From Nonomuraea polychroma (lineage in GTDB: Bacteria > Actinomycetota > Actinomycetes > Streptosporangiales > Streptosporangiaceae): DNA of 64,000 nt. Where the stretch lies: contig NZ_SAUN01000001.1 in NCBI RefSeq assembly GCF_004011505.1, forward strand, positions 1 to 64,000. Reading direction: 5' to 3'. The position numbers were made by a program, and so were the translations under genes. Below the pieces are notes generated by a model. It did not search any database. It had not been told where the DNA came from and worked only from the letters and a program-made list of their open reading frames with translations. Below are positions 52,587 to 62,183 of the stretch, piece by piece; position 1 is the first letter of the stretch, and each line of letters starts with the position of its first letter.

Positions 52587-53783
52587 ATGAACCCCCGTCT
52601 GCGCACCCGTCGTGACGCCTTCAGGATCGCCGGCTTCTCCGCCGCCGGGCTCGCCCTCGCCGCCTGTGGCGTGCAGGGACAGAAGGCCGCACCTCCCAAG
52701 GCCGACGCCGTCCAGGACTTCTGGTCCAAGCAGACCAAGCACGGCAAGGTCGTCTTCGCCAACTGGCCCGAGTACATGCCCGAGGACCAGGGCCCGCTGA
52801 AGCAGTTCCAGCAGGCCACCGGCATCTCGTACGAGTACAAAGAGGTCATCCAGGAGAACGCCGAGTTCTTCGGCAAGTCCGAGCCCGTGCTGCGCGCCGG
52901 GCAGTCGCTGGGCTACGACATCGTCGTCATGACCAACGGCATCCAGCTCCAGAACATGCTCCAGCTGGGCTACGTGGTGCCGCTCGACCACTCCAAGTTG
53001 CCGAACTTCGCGGCCAACGCCGGGCAGAAGTACAAGGAACGTTCCTACGATCCGGGCAACAAGTACACGATTCCGTACACGTCCGGCGTGACGGGGATCG
53101 CGTACAACACCGAGCATGTCAAGGAAGACATCACCAGCATCCAGTCGTTGTTCGATCCCAAGTACAAGGGGCGGGTCGGCATGATGGCCGACGCCCAGGA
53201 GATCGGGAACTTCGGGATGTTCGCGCTGGGCATCGACCCGGAGAAGTCGACCGAGGCGGACTGGCGCAAGGCCGGGGACAAGCTCAAGGAGCAGCGCGAC
53301 GCCGGAATTGTCCGGAAATATTACGATCAGAGCTATATCGATGCCGTGTCCAAGGGCGACGTCTGGCTGACCATGGCCTGGTCGGGTGACGTCTTCCAGC
53401 GTCAGCTCGCCGGCGAGCCCGTCAAGTTCGTGGTGCCCGAGGAGGGCGGCACGATCTGGACCGACAACATGCTCATCCCCAAGGGCGCCGCCAACCCGGT
53501 GGACGCGCTCATGCTCATGGACTTCCTCTACCAGCCGGCCGTGGCCGCCGAACTGGATGAGTTCATCCAGTACGTCACCCCGGTCCCGGCGGTGCAGGAC
53601 CTGCTCAGGGAGAAGGCCAAGACGGCCAAGGGCGAGGACAAGAAGGCGCTGGAGGACATGGTCGACAGCCCGCTCATGTTCCCGAGCGAGGCCGACTACG
53701 CCAAGCTGCGCGGTTACACGCCGCTGACCAACAAGACGCAGCAGGTGTTCAACCCGATCTTCCAGTCCATCACGCAGGCATAG
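52587..53783 (+). CDS. potD: Polyamine-binding lipoprotein PotD
   Basis: Spermidine/putrescine-binding protein of 398 residues. The N-terminus MNPRLRTRRDAFRIAGF looks like a Tat signal (RRDAF), and LALAAC is a lipobox, so it is probably a Tat-exported lipoprotein. PotD features: VFANWPEYMP, then NAEFFGKSEPVLRAGQSLGYDIVV, YTIPYTSGVTGIAYN, MAWSGDVFQR and EGGTIWTDNMLIPKGA. The ligand range cannot be read from sequence. Confidence 0.92.
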   Translation: MNPRLRTRRDAFRIAGFSAAGLALAACGVQGQKAAPPKADAVQDFWSKQTKHGKVVFANWPEYMPEDQGPLKQFQQATGISYEYKEVIQENAEFFGKSEPVLRAGQSLGYDIVVMTNGIQLQNMLQLGYVVPLDHSKLPNFAANAGQKYKERSYDPGNKYTIPYTSGVTGIAYNTEHVKEDITSIQSLFDPKYKGRVGMMADAQEIGNFGMFALGIDPEKSTEADWRKAGDKLKEQRDAGIVRKYYDQSYIDAVSKGDVWLTMAWSGDVFQRQLAGEPVKFVVPEEGGTIWTDNMLIPKGAANPVDALMLMDFLYQPAVAAELDEFIQYVTPVPAVQDLLREKAKTAKGEDKKALEDMVDSPLMFPSEADYAKLRGYTPLTNKTQQVFNPIFQSITQA

Positions 53784-53786
53784 CCG

Positions 53787-54638
53787 ATGCGGCGGCTCAC
53801 CCCCTACCTGCTGGCGTTGCCGAGCTGGATGTGGCTGGCGATCTTCCTGGTCGTGCCCATGGTGGCGATGGCGTCGGTGTCGTTGCAGACCGGCAACGCC
53901 ATCGACGGCTTCGCCATGACGTTCAGCTTCTCCAACTACGGCGACGCCATCGGCAGGTACAGCACCCAACTGGTCCGCTCGCTGCTCTACGGCGGTATGG
54001 CCACGGTGGCCATGCTGGTCATCGGGTATCCGGTGGCGTACTGGATCGCGTTCAAGGGCGGCCGGCGCAAGTCCGTCTACCTGTTCCTGATCCTGCTGCC
54101 GTTCTTCGTGTCGTTCGTGCTGCGGACGATCTCGTGGAACTTCCTGCTGGCCGACAACGGCATCCTGTTCGGCACGCTGAAGGGCTGGGGGCTGCTGGCC
54201 GACGACTTCCACGTGCTGGCCACGACGTTCGCCGTGGTCGGCGGGCTGACGTACAACTTCCTGCCGTTCATGATCCTGCCGATCTACGTGTCGCTGGAAC
54301 GGGTGGACCCGCGGGTGGTGGAGGCGGCGCAGGACCTGTACGCCACCCGGGCGGCGGCGTTCCGGCGGGTGGTGCTGCCGCTGTCGCTGCCGGGGGTGTT
54401 CGCCGGGGTGCTGATGACGTTCGTGCCCGCCACGGCCGACCCGATCAACGCGGCCATCCTCGGGGGCACCTCCAACACGATGATCGGCAACATCATCCAG
54501 ACCGAATACCTGACCAACCTGAACTACCCGACGGCTTCGGCGCTGTCGTTCACGTTGATGGCGGTGTTGCTCGTGGGCATCTTCGTCTACGCCAGGGCGC
54601 TGGGCACCGACAACGTCCTCGAGGCGGCGGCGAGATGA
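53787..54638 (+). CDS. potB: Polyamine ABC importer permease PotB
   Basis: Permease of 283 residues with six membrane segments. It starts MRRLTPYLLALPSWMWLAIFLVVPMVAMASVSL at ATG 53787. The EAA loop is VEAAQDLYATRAAAFRRVVLPLSLPGVFAG, and PFFVSFVLRTISWNFLLADNGI is characteristic of PotB/PotH. It overlaps potC by 4 bp. Confidence 0.93.
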   Translation: MRRLTPYLLALPSWMWLAIFLVVPMVAMASVSLQTGNAIDGFAMTFSFSNYGDAIGRYSTQLVRSLLYGGMATVAMLVIGYPVAYWIAFKGGRRKSVYLFLILLPFFVSFVLRTISWNFLLADNGILFGTLKGWGLLADDFHVLATTFAVVGGLTYNFLPFMILPIYVSLERVDPRVVEAAQDLYATRAAAFRRVVLPLSLPGVFAGVLMTFVPATADPINAAILGGTSNTMIGNIIQTEYLTNLNYPTASALSFTLMAVLLVGIFVYARALGTDNVLEAAAR

Positions 54639-55426
54639 GCGCGCGCGGGACGAGGCTCGGGGACAAGCTGCTCCACGTCTACACGTGGCTGGTCATCGTC
54701 TGGCTGTCGTCGCCGATCGCCGTGATGATCCTCTTCGGGTTCAACGACAAGAAGAGCAAGTCCAACACCACCTGGCAGGGCTTCACACTGCGCTGGTACG
54801 GCGAGCTCTTCGACATCTCGGACCTGACCGTGGCGCTGCGCAACTCGCTGGTCATCGCGGCCGTCAGCACGATCGTCACGGTGGTGATCGGCACCATGCT
54901 CGGGCTGGCGCTGGGCCGGCACCGCTTCCGCGGCAAGGGCGTCACGAACTTCCTGATCTTCGCCGCGATCTCCACGCCCGAGCTGGTCATGGGGGCGTCG
55001 CTGCTGTCGCTCTTCGTCTCGGGGAACGTGCCGCGCGACGCGAACACGATCATCATCGCGCACGTGTTGTTCTCGCTGTCGTTCGTCGTGGTGACCGTGC
55101 GGGCGCGCGTCGTCACGCTCGACCCGTCGCTGGAGGAGGCCGCCAAGGACCTCGGAGCGACGGCGTGGGGGACGTTCCGTCAGGTCACGTTGCCGTCGAT
55201 CCTGCCGGGCGTGATGGCGGGGGCCATGTTGTCGTTCGCGCTGTCCATCGACGACTACGTGGTCACCAGCTTCGTCAACGGCTCGACCATCACGTTCCCG
55301 CTGTGGATCGTCGGAGCGGTGAAGACGGGAATCCCACCGCAGGTCAACGTCATGGGTACGCTGATCTTCGGCATCGGGGTGCTGATCGCGATCGGCAACG
55401 CGGTCGCGGCGAGGCGCCGTATCTGA
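54635..55426 (+). CDS. potC: Polyamine ABC importer permease PotC
   Basis: Second permease, 263 residues and six membrane segments (VYTWLVIVWLSSPIAVMILFGFND and so on). The EAA loop is EEAAKDLGATAWGTFRQVTLPSILPGVMAG, followed by the PotC-typical SFALSIDDYVVTSFVNGSTITFPLWI. ATG 54635 lies in the potB stop (ATGA). The amine oxidase gene follows 24 bases later. Confidence 0.93.
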   Translation: MSARGTRLGDKLLHVYTWLVIVWLSSPIAVMILFGFNDKKSKSNTTWQGFTLRWYGELFDISDLTVALRNSLVIAAVSTIVTVVIGTMLGLALGRHRFRGKGVTNFLIFAAISTPELVMGASLLSLFVSGNVPRDANTIIIAHVLFSLSFVVVTVRARVVTLDPSLEEAAKDLGATAWGTFRQVTLPSILPGVMAGAMLSFALSIDDYVVTSFVNGSTITFPLWIVGAVKTGIPPQVNVMGTLIFGIGVLIAIGNAVAARRRI

Positions 55427-55450
55427 CCTTTTCGTAGGGATGTGGGATTT

Positions 55451-56845
55451 GTGGATCCGCTGAAGGCGCTTGCTGACGCGGAGCGCAAGCCGTACTGGCT
55501 GGACAGCCCGGCCAGACCCCAGCCGCAGCCGCGGCTCGACCAGAACACCAGCGCCGACCTGGTCGTCGTCGGCGGAGGCTTCTCAGGGCTCTGGACGGCC
55601 CTGATGGCCAAGGAACGCGACCCCTCGCTGGACGTGGTCCTGCTCGAAGGGCGCAGGATCGGCTGGGCGGCCACCGGCCGCAACGGCGGCTTCTGCATGG
55701 CGACCCTCACCCACGGCCTGGCCAACGGGCTGGAGCGGTGGCCGGACGAGATCGACCGGCTCGAACGCATGGGGGTGGCCAACCTCGACGAGATCGAGCG
55801 CACGCTGGAGCGCTACGGCGTCGACTGCTCCTTCGAACGCACCGGCGAGCTGCACGTGGCCACCGAGCCGTGGCAGCTCGACGGGCTCAACGAGCACCTG
55901 GACCTGATCTCCGAGCTCGGGCTCGACTACGTGCCGCTCGATCAGGACCAGGTGCGGGCCGAGATCGACTCGCCGACCTACCTGGGCGGGCTCTGGGAGC
56001 GCAGCGGCTGCGCCATGCTCGACCCGGCGCGGCTGGCGTGGGGGCTGCGGGAGGCGTGCCTGCGGCTCGGCGTACGCGTGCACGAACGCAGCCCGGTCCG
56101 CTCGCTGCGCGACGACGGCACGCTGATCACGCTGCACACCCCGTACGGCTCTGTCTCCGCGCCGAAGGTCGCGCTGGGCACCGGCGTGTTCCCGCCCCTG
56201 CTGCGGCGGCTCAAGCACTTCGTGGTCCCCGTGTACGACTACGCGCTCATGACCGAGCCGCTGACCGACGCGCAGCTCGGCCAGGTGGGCTGGCGTAACC
56301 GGCAGGGCGTGGGCGACTCCGCCAACCGGTTCCACTACTACCGGCTCACCGACGACAACCGCATCCTGTGGGGCGGCTACGACGCCGTCTACTACAACGG
56401 CGGCCTGGTCAAGCCCGAGTACGACCAGCGCGACGAGACGTTCGTCAAGCTCGCGGGGCACTTCTACGACACCTTCCCGCAGCTCGACGGGGTGCGCTTC
56501 ACGCACCGGTGGGGCGGCGTGATCGACACCTGCAGCCGGTTCAGCGCCTTCTACGGTCAAGCGCACGGCGGGCGGCTGGTCTACGCCACCGGATACACCG
56601 GCATGGGCGTCGGGGCCACGCGGTTCGGCGCGAACGTCATGCTGGACCTGCTGTCGGGCGAGCGTACCGAGCGGACCGAGCTGCGGATGGTCAAGGAGAA
56701 GCCGATCCCGTTCCCTCCGGAGCCGGTGCGGTCGGGGGTCATCCAGTTCACCCGATGGTCGATCGCCCAGGCCGACCAGCACCAGGGCAAGCGCAATCTG
56801 TGGCTGCGCGCGCTCGACCGGATGGGGCTGGGATTCGACTCGTGA
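55451..56845 (+). CDS. FAD-dependent amine oxidase (PuuB/DAO family)
   Basis: Flavoprotein of 464 residues. I use GTG 55451 (MDPLKALADAERKPYWLD), with AGGGA 10 bases upstream; GTG 55442 is too close to it. The FAD site is ADLVVVGGGFSGLWTALMAKER, followed by LLEGRRIGWAATGRNGGFC and, near the C-terminus, YATGYTGMGVGATRFGANVMLDLL. The layout fits DAO-family oxidases such as gamma-glutamylputrescine oxidase. No gamma-glutamylpolyamine synthetase is in the window, so it may act on free polyamines. The last gene of the dehydrogenase-pot operon. Confidence 0.88.
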   Translation: MDPLKALADAERKPYWLDSPARPQPQPRLDQNTSADLVVVGGGFSGLWTALMAKERDPSLDVVLLEGRRIGWAATGRNGGFCMATLTHGLANGLERWPDEIDRLERMGVANLDEIERTLERYGVDCSFERTGELHVATEPWQLDGLNEHLDLISELGLDYVPLDQDQVRAEIDSPTYLGGLWERSGCAMLDPARLAWGLREACLRLGVRVHERSPVRSLRDDGTLITLHTPYGSVSAPKVALGTGVFPPLLRRLKHFVVPVYDYALMTEPLTDAQLGQVGWRNRQGVGDSANRFHYYRLTDDNRILWGGYDAVYYNGGLVKPEYDQRDETFVKLAGHFYDTFPQLDGVRFTHRWGGVIDTCSRFSAFYGQAHGGRLVYATGYTGMGVGATRFGANVMLDLLSGERTERTELRMVKEKPIPFPPEPVRSGVIQFTRWSIAQADQHQGKRNLWLRALDRMGLGFDS

Positions 56846-56855
56846 CCTGAGGGCA

Positions 56856-56891
56856 GGGGTTCTACCAACCCCCGACGAGCTCACGGGGGTT
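56856..56891 (+). terminator. Overlapping hairpins after the amine oxidase gene
   Basis: AACCCCCG (56867-56874) pairs with CGGGGGTT (56884-56891) over 9 nt, followed by TT: a terminator-like hairpin. The same AACCCC can instead pair with GGGGTT at 56856-56861. The two foldings exclude each other. The hairpin ends where the next gene begins, so it may control that gene as well as end the pot operon. Confidence 0.55.
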
Positions 56892-56896
56892 TGCGC

Positions 56897-57805
56897 GTGC
56901 GAGCGATGTGGGTGGCCGGCGCCGGGCTGGCGCTGGTGGCGGCGTGCGGGGCCGAGCGGGCGCCGGTGGTGCCGGTCGCGGTGAGGGCTCCCGTCAAGGT
57001 GGCGCGCTGTGTGCTGAAATTTCCGGACGTGCGGGCGGGCTCGGCCGCCCGCGCCCGCCTCCTCCGCGACCTCTCCCGGTACGTGAGCGGCCGCCCGGGA
57101 CGGGTCGTCTTCGCGGCGCACGACCTCGTCACCGGTGTCACTCTGGGGCAGGGAGCGCACGACCACGACATGATCACCGCGAGTGGCGCCAAGGTCGACA
57201 TCCTGGCGGCGCTGCTGGCGAACCGTACCGGCGGGCTGGACGAGGGGGAGCACGACCTGGCAACCCGCATGATCACGGAGAGCGACAACGGCGCCGCGGA
57301 CGCGCTGTGGTCGAGGGCCGGCTTGGGCGGCGCCATGAGCGCCTTCTACGGCCGGGTGGGGCTGCGGGAGACCACGCCGGGGCCGAGCCGCTTCTGGGGC
57401 GGCACCACCACCAGCCCGGCCGACCGCATCCGCCTGCTGAAGGTGCTGATCCGCGGCGGCGGCGGGCTGAGCAGGGCCGATCGGCGGCTGGTGCTCGGGC
57501 TGATGGAGCGGGTCCAGAAGGACCAGGCGTGGGGCGTCAGCGCCGCGGCGCGCCCCGGGGACCGGGTGGCGCTGAAGAACGGGTGGACGCCGCGGCCGTT
57601 CATCCAGAACACGTGGGCCGTCACCAGCTACGGCCGCGTCGTGGGACCTGGGCGGGACCTGCTGCTGTCGGTGCAGACGGACCGGCAGCCGGGGGAGGGC
57701 ACGGGCATCGAGACCATCGAAGGGGTGGCCAGGATGATCGGCGCCCGCCTCGACGCCCTCACCCCGACCACCACCCGGCCCTGCCCGGCCAAGCCCGTTC
57801 TGTGA
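56897..57805 (+). CDS. Beta-lactamase-like serine hydrolase lipoprotein
   Basis: Exported lipoprotein of 302 residues (GTG 56897; TTG 56891 would lie in the hairpin; lipobox LVAAC). The class A beta-lactamase-like fold shows the SxxK motif as SGAKVDI, SDN in ESDNGAADAL, and a KTG counterpart KNGW (Thr lost). The omega-loop Glu166 region (TTPGPSRFWGGTTTSPADRI) lacks a clear ExxLN. It may be a peptidoglycan- or lactam-interacting esterase rather than a true beta-lactamase. Confidence 0.83.
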   Translation: MRAMWVAGAGLALVAACGAERAPVVPVAVRAPVKVARCVLKFPDVRAGSAARARLLRDLSRYVSGRPGRVVFAAHDLVTGVTLGQGAHDHDMITASGAKVDILAALLANRTGGLDEGEHDLATRMITESDNGAADALWSRAGLGGAMSAFYGRVGLRETTPGPSRFWGGTTTSPADRIRLLKVLIRGGGGLSRADRRLVLGLMERVQKDQAWGVSAAARPGDRVALKNGWTPRPFIQNTWAVTSYGRVVGPGRDLLLSVQTDRQPGEGTGIETIEGVARMIGARLDALTPTTTRPCPAKPVL

Positions 57806-57806
57806 G

Positions 57807-59312
57807 TCACGCGCGAGCCAGGACCTCCTCCGGGATCTCCTTCGGCACGCCCCGCAGGCCCACCAGCGCCAGCAGCGCGACCACGGCCAGCAGCGCCGCC
57901 GTGACCAGCGCGGTGACCTGCAGCCCGTCGATGAACGCGGTCTGCGCGGCCCGCATGAGCTGTCCGGCCTGCTCGGCGGGCAACTCCGCGGCCGTGCCCA
58001 CCGCCCCGGCGATCGACTCCCTGGCGCCCTCGCCGGGAACCCCGGCAGGCACCACCAGGTTGGCACGGTAGGCGCTGTTCAGCACGCTGCCCAGGATCGC
58101 GATGCCGAGCGCCCCACCGAGCTCGAACGCCGTCTCCGACACCGCGGCCGCCGCCCCCGCCCGCTGCCTGGGCGCGGTGGCCAGCACGTTGTCGTTGTTG
58201 ACCGTGAAGGCGAACCCGATGCCGATGCCGCCGATCACCATGACGGGCAGCAACGTCAGGTAGTTCAGCTCGATGCCGAGGGTGCTGTAGTAGAGGAACG
58301 AGCCCGCGTTCATGGCCAGGCCCAGCGCGACCACGCCGTTCCTGCCGATGCGGGGGATCAGCTGGGCGGCCAGGACCCCGCCGATCGCGCCGCTGAGGCC
58401 GCCGGGCAGCTGGGCCAGCCCTGCCTGGAGCGGCGACCAGCCGAGCACGAGCTGCAGGTACCAGGCGAACATCAACATCATGGCGGACATCGCGAAGATC
58501 GCCAGCAGGTTCGTGACAATGGACGCGGTGAACGCCCGGCGGGCGAAGAGCCGTACGTCGATCAGCGGCTCGGCCAGCCGCGTCTGCCGCCACCCGAACA
58601 ACGCCAGCAACGCCACCCCGGCCACGCCCGCCACCAGCACGTCGGCGTGCTCGATGCCCTTGTGCGCGGCCTCCTTGATCGCGTACACGACCGACACCAC
58701 GCCGGCGAACGACAGGACGACGCTGGCGAGATCCAGCCGGCCCGCGTCCGGGTTGCGGGACTCGGGCAGCACCAGGGCGCCGCCGGCCAGCACCAGCAGC
58801 ATGATCGGCACGTTGATCAGGAACACCGAGCCCCACCAGAAGTGGTCGAGCACCAGCCCGCCGACCACGGGACCCACGGCGAAGCCCGCGGCGCTCATGC
58901 CGCTCCAGATGCCGACGGCCATGGTGCGCTCGCCGGGCTCGGTGAACACGTTCCTGATGATCGACAGGGTGGACGGCATGATCGTGGCGCCGGCCACGCC
59001 GAGCAGCGCTCTGGCCGCGATCAGCAGCTCGGCGTTGGGGGCGTACGCGGTCACGACCGAGGCCGCGCCGAACGCCGCCGCACCGATCAGCAGCAGGCGC
59101 TTGCGGCCGATGCGGTCACCGAGGTTGCCCATGGTGATGAGCAGGCCGGCGAGCGCGAAGCCGTAGATGTCGCCGATCCAGAGCAGTTGCGTGGAGCTCG
59201 CGCCGAGGTCGGTCACCAGCCTGGGCAGGGCGAGATGCAGGACGGTGAGGTCGAGCGACAGCAGCAGGGTTGCCAGGCACGCGATCGCCAGGCAGAACCA
59301 TTTGTTCCTCAT
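57807..59312 (-). CDS. DHA2-type (14-helix) MFS drug exporter
   Basis: Exporter of 501 residues (ATG 59312, MRNKWFCLAIACLATLLLSLDLTVLHLALP). DHA2 hallmarks are LDLTVLHLALPRL in helix 1, the motif GNLGDRIGRKRLLLIG and motif C-like GMSAAGFAVGPVVGGLVLDHFWWGSVFLINVP. Fourteen hydrophobic segments can be counted. It probably exports an antibiotic or other hydrophobic cation. A 35-bp gap separates it from the SARP regulator upstream on the same strand, which may control it. Confidence 0.91.
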   Translation of the reverse strand: MRNKWFCLAIACLATLLLSLDLTVLHLALPRLVTDLGASSTQLLWIGDIYGFALAGLLITMGNLGDRIGRKRLLLIGAAAFGAASVVTAYAPNAELLIAARALLGVAGATIMPSTLSIIRNVFTEPGERTMAVGIWSGMSAAGFAVGPVVGGLVLDHFWWGSVFLINVPIMLLVLAGGALVLPESRNPDAGRLDLASVVLSFAGVVSVVYAIKEAAHKGIEHADVLVAGVAGVALLALFGWRQTRLAEPLIDVRLFARRAFTASIVTNLLAIFAMSAMMLMFAWYLQLVLGWSPLQAGLAQLPGGLSGAIGGVLAAQLIPRIGRNGVVALGLAMNAGSFLYYSTLGIELNYLTLLPVMVIGGIGIGFAFTVNNDNVLATAPRQRAGAAAAVSETAFELGGALGIAILGSVLNSAYRANLVVPAGVPGEGARESIAGAVGTAAELPAEQAGQLMRAAQTAFIDGLQVTALVTAALLAVVALLALVGLRGVPKEIPEEVLARA

Positions 59313-59347
59313 GGCACCCACTGTCCGGCGGGCGACTGACCGCACGC

Positions 59348-62176
59348 CTACCGTTCGCTGACCAGCCTGCTGACCTCCGCCAGCGCGGCGTCGATGCGGG
59401 TGCGGGTGTCCGCGGCGCTGTACCAGCCCTCCGGGCACTCCTCGCGGGCCTGGGTCAGCACCGTGCGGGCCTCCTCCAGGTCCCCGCGGCCCAGCGCCAC
59501 CTCGCCCAGGCCGAGATGCGCCCACGCGGCGGTCTCCATGGACCCGTTCCTGCGCGACAGGTCGGCGGCGACCGCGTAGTCGGCCCGCGCTCCGTCCGGA
59601 TCGCCGAGGCACTGCAGGGCGTCGCCGCGCCGGCAGAGCGCCTCGGCGATCTCCGTCTTGGCGGCCAGCTCGCGTGCCATCGTCAGCGACTCGTCGGCCA
59701 GCGCGTACGCCCTCGGGTAGTCGTGCTGCTCCTGGTACAGCGAGCCGAGCCCGGACAACACCAGCACGATGCCCCAGCGGTCGCCGATGGCCTTGAACGC
59801 GGCCAGGCCGCGCTGGAAGTGGTCCAGAGCCTCCTCCACGCGGCCGAGCGACTGGAGCACGAACGCCGCACCGGCGTAGGACAGCGCCTCCTGCCAGGGC
59901 GGGAGCACGGGGTTCAGCTGGACGATCGTCTCGTAGGCCGCGCTGAAGTCGTCGGGCGGCCCGGTGTACATCGCCAGCAGCATCATGAGGAACTCCACCC
60001 GCTTCGGCAGATAGTTCCAGGCCAGCAGTCCCCTGGCCGCCGCTATCAGGTCGCGCTGCTCGTCGTCCATCCCGCCGTGCCAGTTGGTGACGAGCACGCA
60101 CATGACGTATTCCTCGTCCATGCCCTCAGGAGCGGTGGAGCCGATCCTGGCCAGCAGCGCGGCGGCCAGATGGGCCGTGGTGACGCGGTCGCCCCGCAGA
60201 TACCAGTAGCAGGCGCTGTGCGCCAGCAGCCGCAGTGCCGTCTCCACTTGTCCTGACGCGCTCGCCCAGCGGATCGCCGCGTTGAGGTCGTCGCTCTCCT
60301 CGTCCAGCCTGGCCAGCCACTCCATCTGCGCGCCGGTGCGCAGCCGCGCGTCCGCCGCCAGGACCAGGTCCAGGTAGTACGCGGTGTGCGCGTCGCGCAT
60401 CGTGTCCACTTCGCCGGACTCGGCCAGCCGTTCCGCGCAATAGGCCCGGATCGTCTCCAGCATCCGGTAACGTCCGCCGACGACCTCCACCAGCGACTTC
60501 TCCGCCAGCGAGAACAGCACGTCCTCCGGCAGCCCGCACACCCGCTCGGCCGCCTCCGGCCGCGCGCCGCCCACGAACACGCTCAGCCGCCTGGCCAGCC
60601 GCTGCTCGCTCTCGTCCAGCAGGTCCCAGCTCCACGCCACGACCGCGCGCAGCGTCTGGTGGCGCGGCAGCGCCGTACGGCTGCCGCGGGCCAGCAGCCT
60701 GAACCGGTCGTCCAGCCGCGCCGCCACCTCCGAGACCGGCAGCGTACGCAGCCGCGCCGCGGCCAGCTCGATGGCCAGCGGCAGCCCGTCGAGCGCCCGG
60801 CAGATGCGCACCACCTGCGCGGCGTTGTCCGCGTCCATGGCGAAGCCCGGCTGGACGGCGGCGGCCCGGTCGGCGAACAGCCGCACGGCCGGGTAGTCCA
60901 GCGGGTCGTCCACCTCGGGCGGCGGCAGCCGCAGCGGCGCCAAGGGCAGGATGGACTCGCCGGTGATGCCGAGCGCCTCCCGCCCGGTCGCCAGCACCCG
61001 CAGCCCGGGGCAGGAGGCGAGCAGCAGGTCGGTCAGCTCGGCGGTGGCCGCGATGAGGTGCTCGCAGTTGTCGAGCACGAGCAGCAGCTTGCGGTCGGCG
61101 AGCGCGGTGACCAGCCGGGTGACCGGGTCCACGGCGGGCCGGTCGGTCGTGTGCAGCAGGGAGTCGCGGATGTCGAGCGCGGTCAGCACGGCCACGGGCA
61201 CGTCCGCCTCGTCGGAGACGGGCGCGAGTGGCACGAAGCAGACGTCGCCCGGCTCCCGCTCGGCCGCCTCGATCGCGAGCCTGGTCTTGCCCGCGCCGCC
61301 CGGGCCGATCAACGTGACGAGCCGGCCGGCCTGTAACCTCGCGCCCACCTGCGCCAGCTCCTCGGCGCGGCCGACGAAGCTGGTGAGCTGTGCCCGCAGC
61401 CCGTGCCGCTGGGCGGGCGTCCTGACCGCAGGGGCGCCGAGTGCCGGGTCAGCCCGCAGCACGGCCAGGTGCGCGGCGGCCAGCTCGGCGCCCGGCTCGA
61501 CGCCCAGCTCCTCGTCCAGGATCTTCCTGGCCTCGTCGTAGACGGTCAGCGCCTCGGCCTGGCGGCCGCTGCCGTAGAGGGCGCGCATCAGCTGGGCCCG
61601 CAGCCGCTCGCGCAGCGGGTGGGCGGCGATGAGCCGGCTCAGCTCGGCGACCAGCTCGCGATGCCTGCCCAGGTCCAGGTCGGCCTGGATGCGGTCCTCC
61701 GTGGCGGCCAGCCGCAGCTCCTCCAGTGCGGTCGCGGCGGCCTCGGCGTAGGGGGCGTCGGCCAGCGGCCGGGCTCCGGCCTCCCGCCACAACTCCAGCG
61801 CCTCGCGCAGCAGCGCGGCCGCCCGTGCCGGGTCGCCGGCCTCCAGCGCCTGCCTGCCCGCCTGCGCGAGCCGCTCGAACCGGTGCGCGTCCACGTCGTC
61901 CGGGCCGGCGACCAGCCGGTATCCGGCCGGGTGGAACTCCACCACGTCCTTGCCCAGCGCCCGCCGCAGCCTGGACACCTGCGACTGCAGCGCGTTGGCC
62001 ACGCCCTCGGGGGGACGCGGGCCGTACATGCCGTCCACGAGCTGCTCCGCGCCGACGATGCGCCCGGCGTGCAGGGCGAGCAGCGTGAGCAGGGCGCGCA
62101 CCCGGGGTCCGCCGAGCGCGACGGGCTCGCCGTCCTCGCCCAGCGCGGTGGTGGGCCCGAGGATCTGGAAGCGCAT
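59348..62176 (-). CDS. AfsR/SARP-family regulator with NB-ARC and TPR domains
   Basis: Transcription activator of 942 residues. Order: OmpR-type winged helix (1-90, MRFQILGPTTAL...ALLTLLALHAGRIVG...VSRLRRALG), bacterial transcription-activation domain (97-242, FERLAQAGRQALEAGDPARAAALLREALELW). The NB-ARC-like ATPase follows (P-loop GPGGAGKTRLA at 291-301, LLLVLDNCEHL, GLPLAIELAAARL), then tetratricopeptide-like repeats (660-940). SARPs of this size activate antibiotic or specialised-metabolite genes; likely local targets are the adjacent exporter or the genes to its right. The start ATG 62176 matches the family. Confidence 0.92.
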   Translation of the reverse strand: MRFQILGPTTALGEDGEPVALGGPRVRALLTLLALHAGRIVGAEQLVDGMYGPRPPEGVANALQSQVSRLRRALGKDVVEFHPAGYRLVAGPDDVDAHRFERLAQAGRQALEAGDPARAAALLREALELWREAGARPLADAPYAEAAATALEELRLAATEDRIQADLDLGRHRELVAELSRLIAAHPLRERLRAQLMRALYGSGRQAEALTVYDEARKILDEELGVEPGAELAAAHLAVLRADPALGAPAVRTPAQRHGLRAQLTSFVGRAEELAQVGARLQAGRLVTLIGPGGAGKTRLAIEAAEREPGDVCFVPLAPVSDEADVPVAVLTALDIRDSLLHTTDRPAVDPVTRLVTALADRKLLLVLDNCEHLIAATAELTDLLLASCPGLRVLATGREALGITGESILPLAPLRLPPPEVDDPLDYPAVRLFADRAAAVQPGFAMDADNAAQVVRICRALDGLPLAIELAAARLRTLPVSEVAARLDDRFRLLARGSRTALPRHQTLRAVVAWSWDLLDESEQRLARRLSVFVGGARPEAAERVCGLPEDVLFSLAEKSLVEVVGGRYRMLETIRAYCAERLAESGEVDTMRDAHTAYYLDLVLAADARLRTGAQMEWLARLDEESDDLNAAIRWASASGQVETALRLLAHSACYWYLRGDRVTTAHLAAALLARIGSTAPEGMDEEYVMCVLVTNWHGGMDDEQRDLIAAARGLLAWNYLPKRVEFLMMLLAMYTGPPDDFSAAYETIVQLNPVLPPWQEALSYAGAAFVLQSLGRVEEALDHFQRGLAAFKAIGDRWGIVLVLSGLGSLYQEQHDYPRAYALADESLTMARELAAKTEIAEALCRRGDALQCLGDPDGARADYAVAADLSRRNGSMETAAWAHLGLGEVALGRGDLEEARTVLTQAREECPEGWYSAADTRTRIDAALAEVSRLVSER

Positions 62177-62183
62177 GCGTCGA

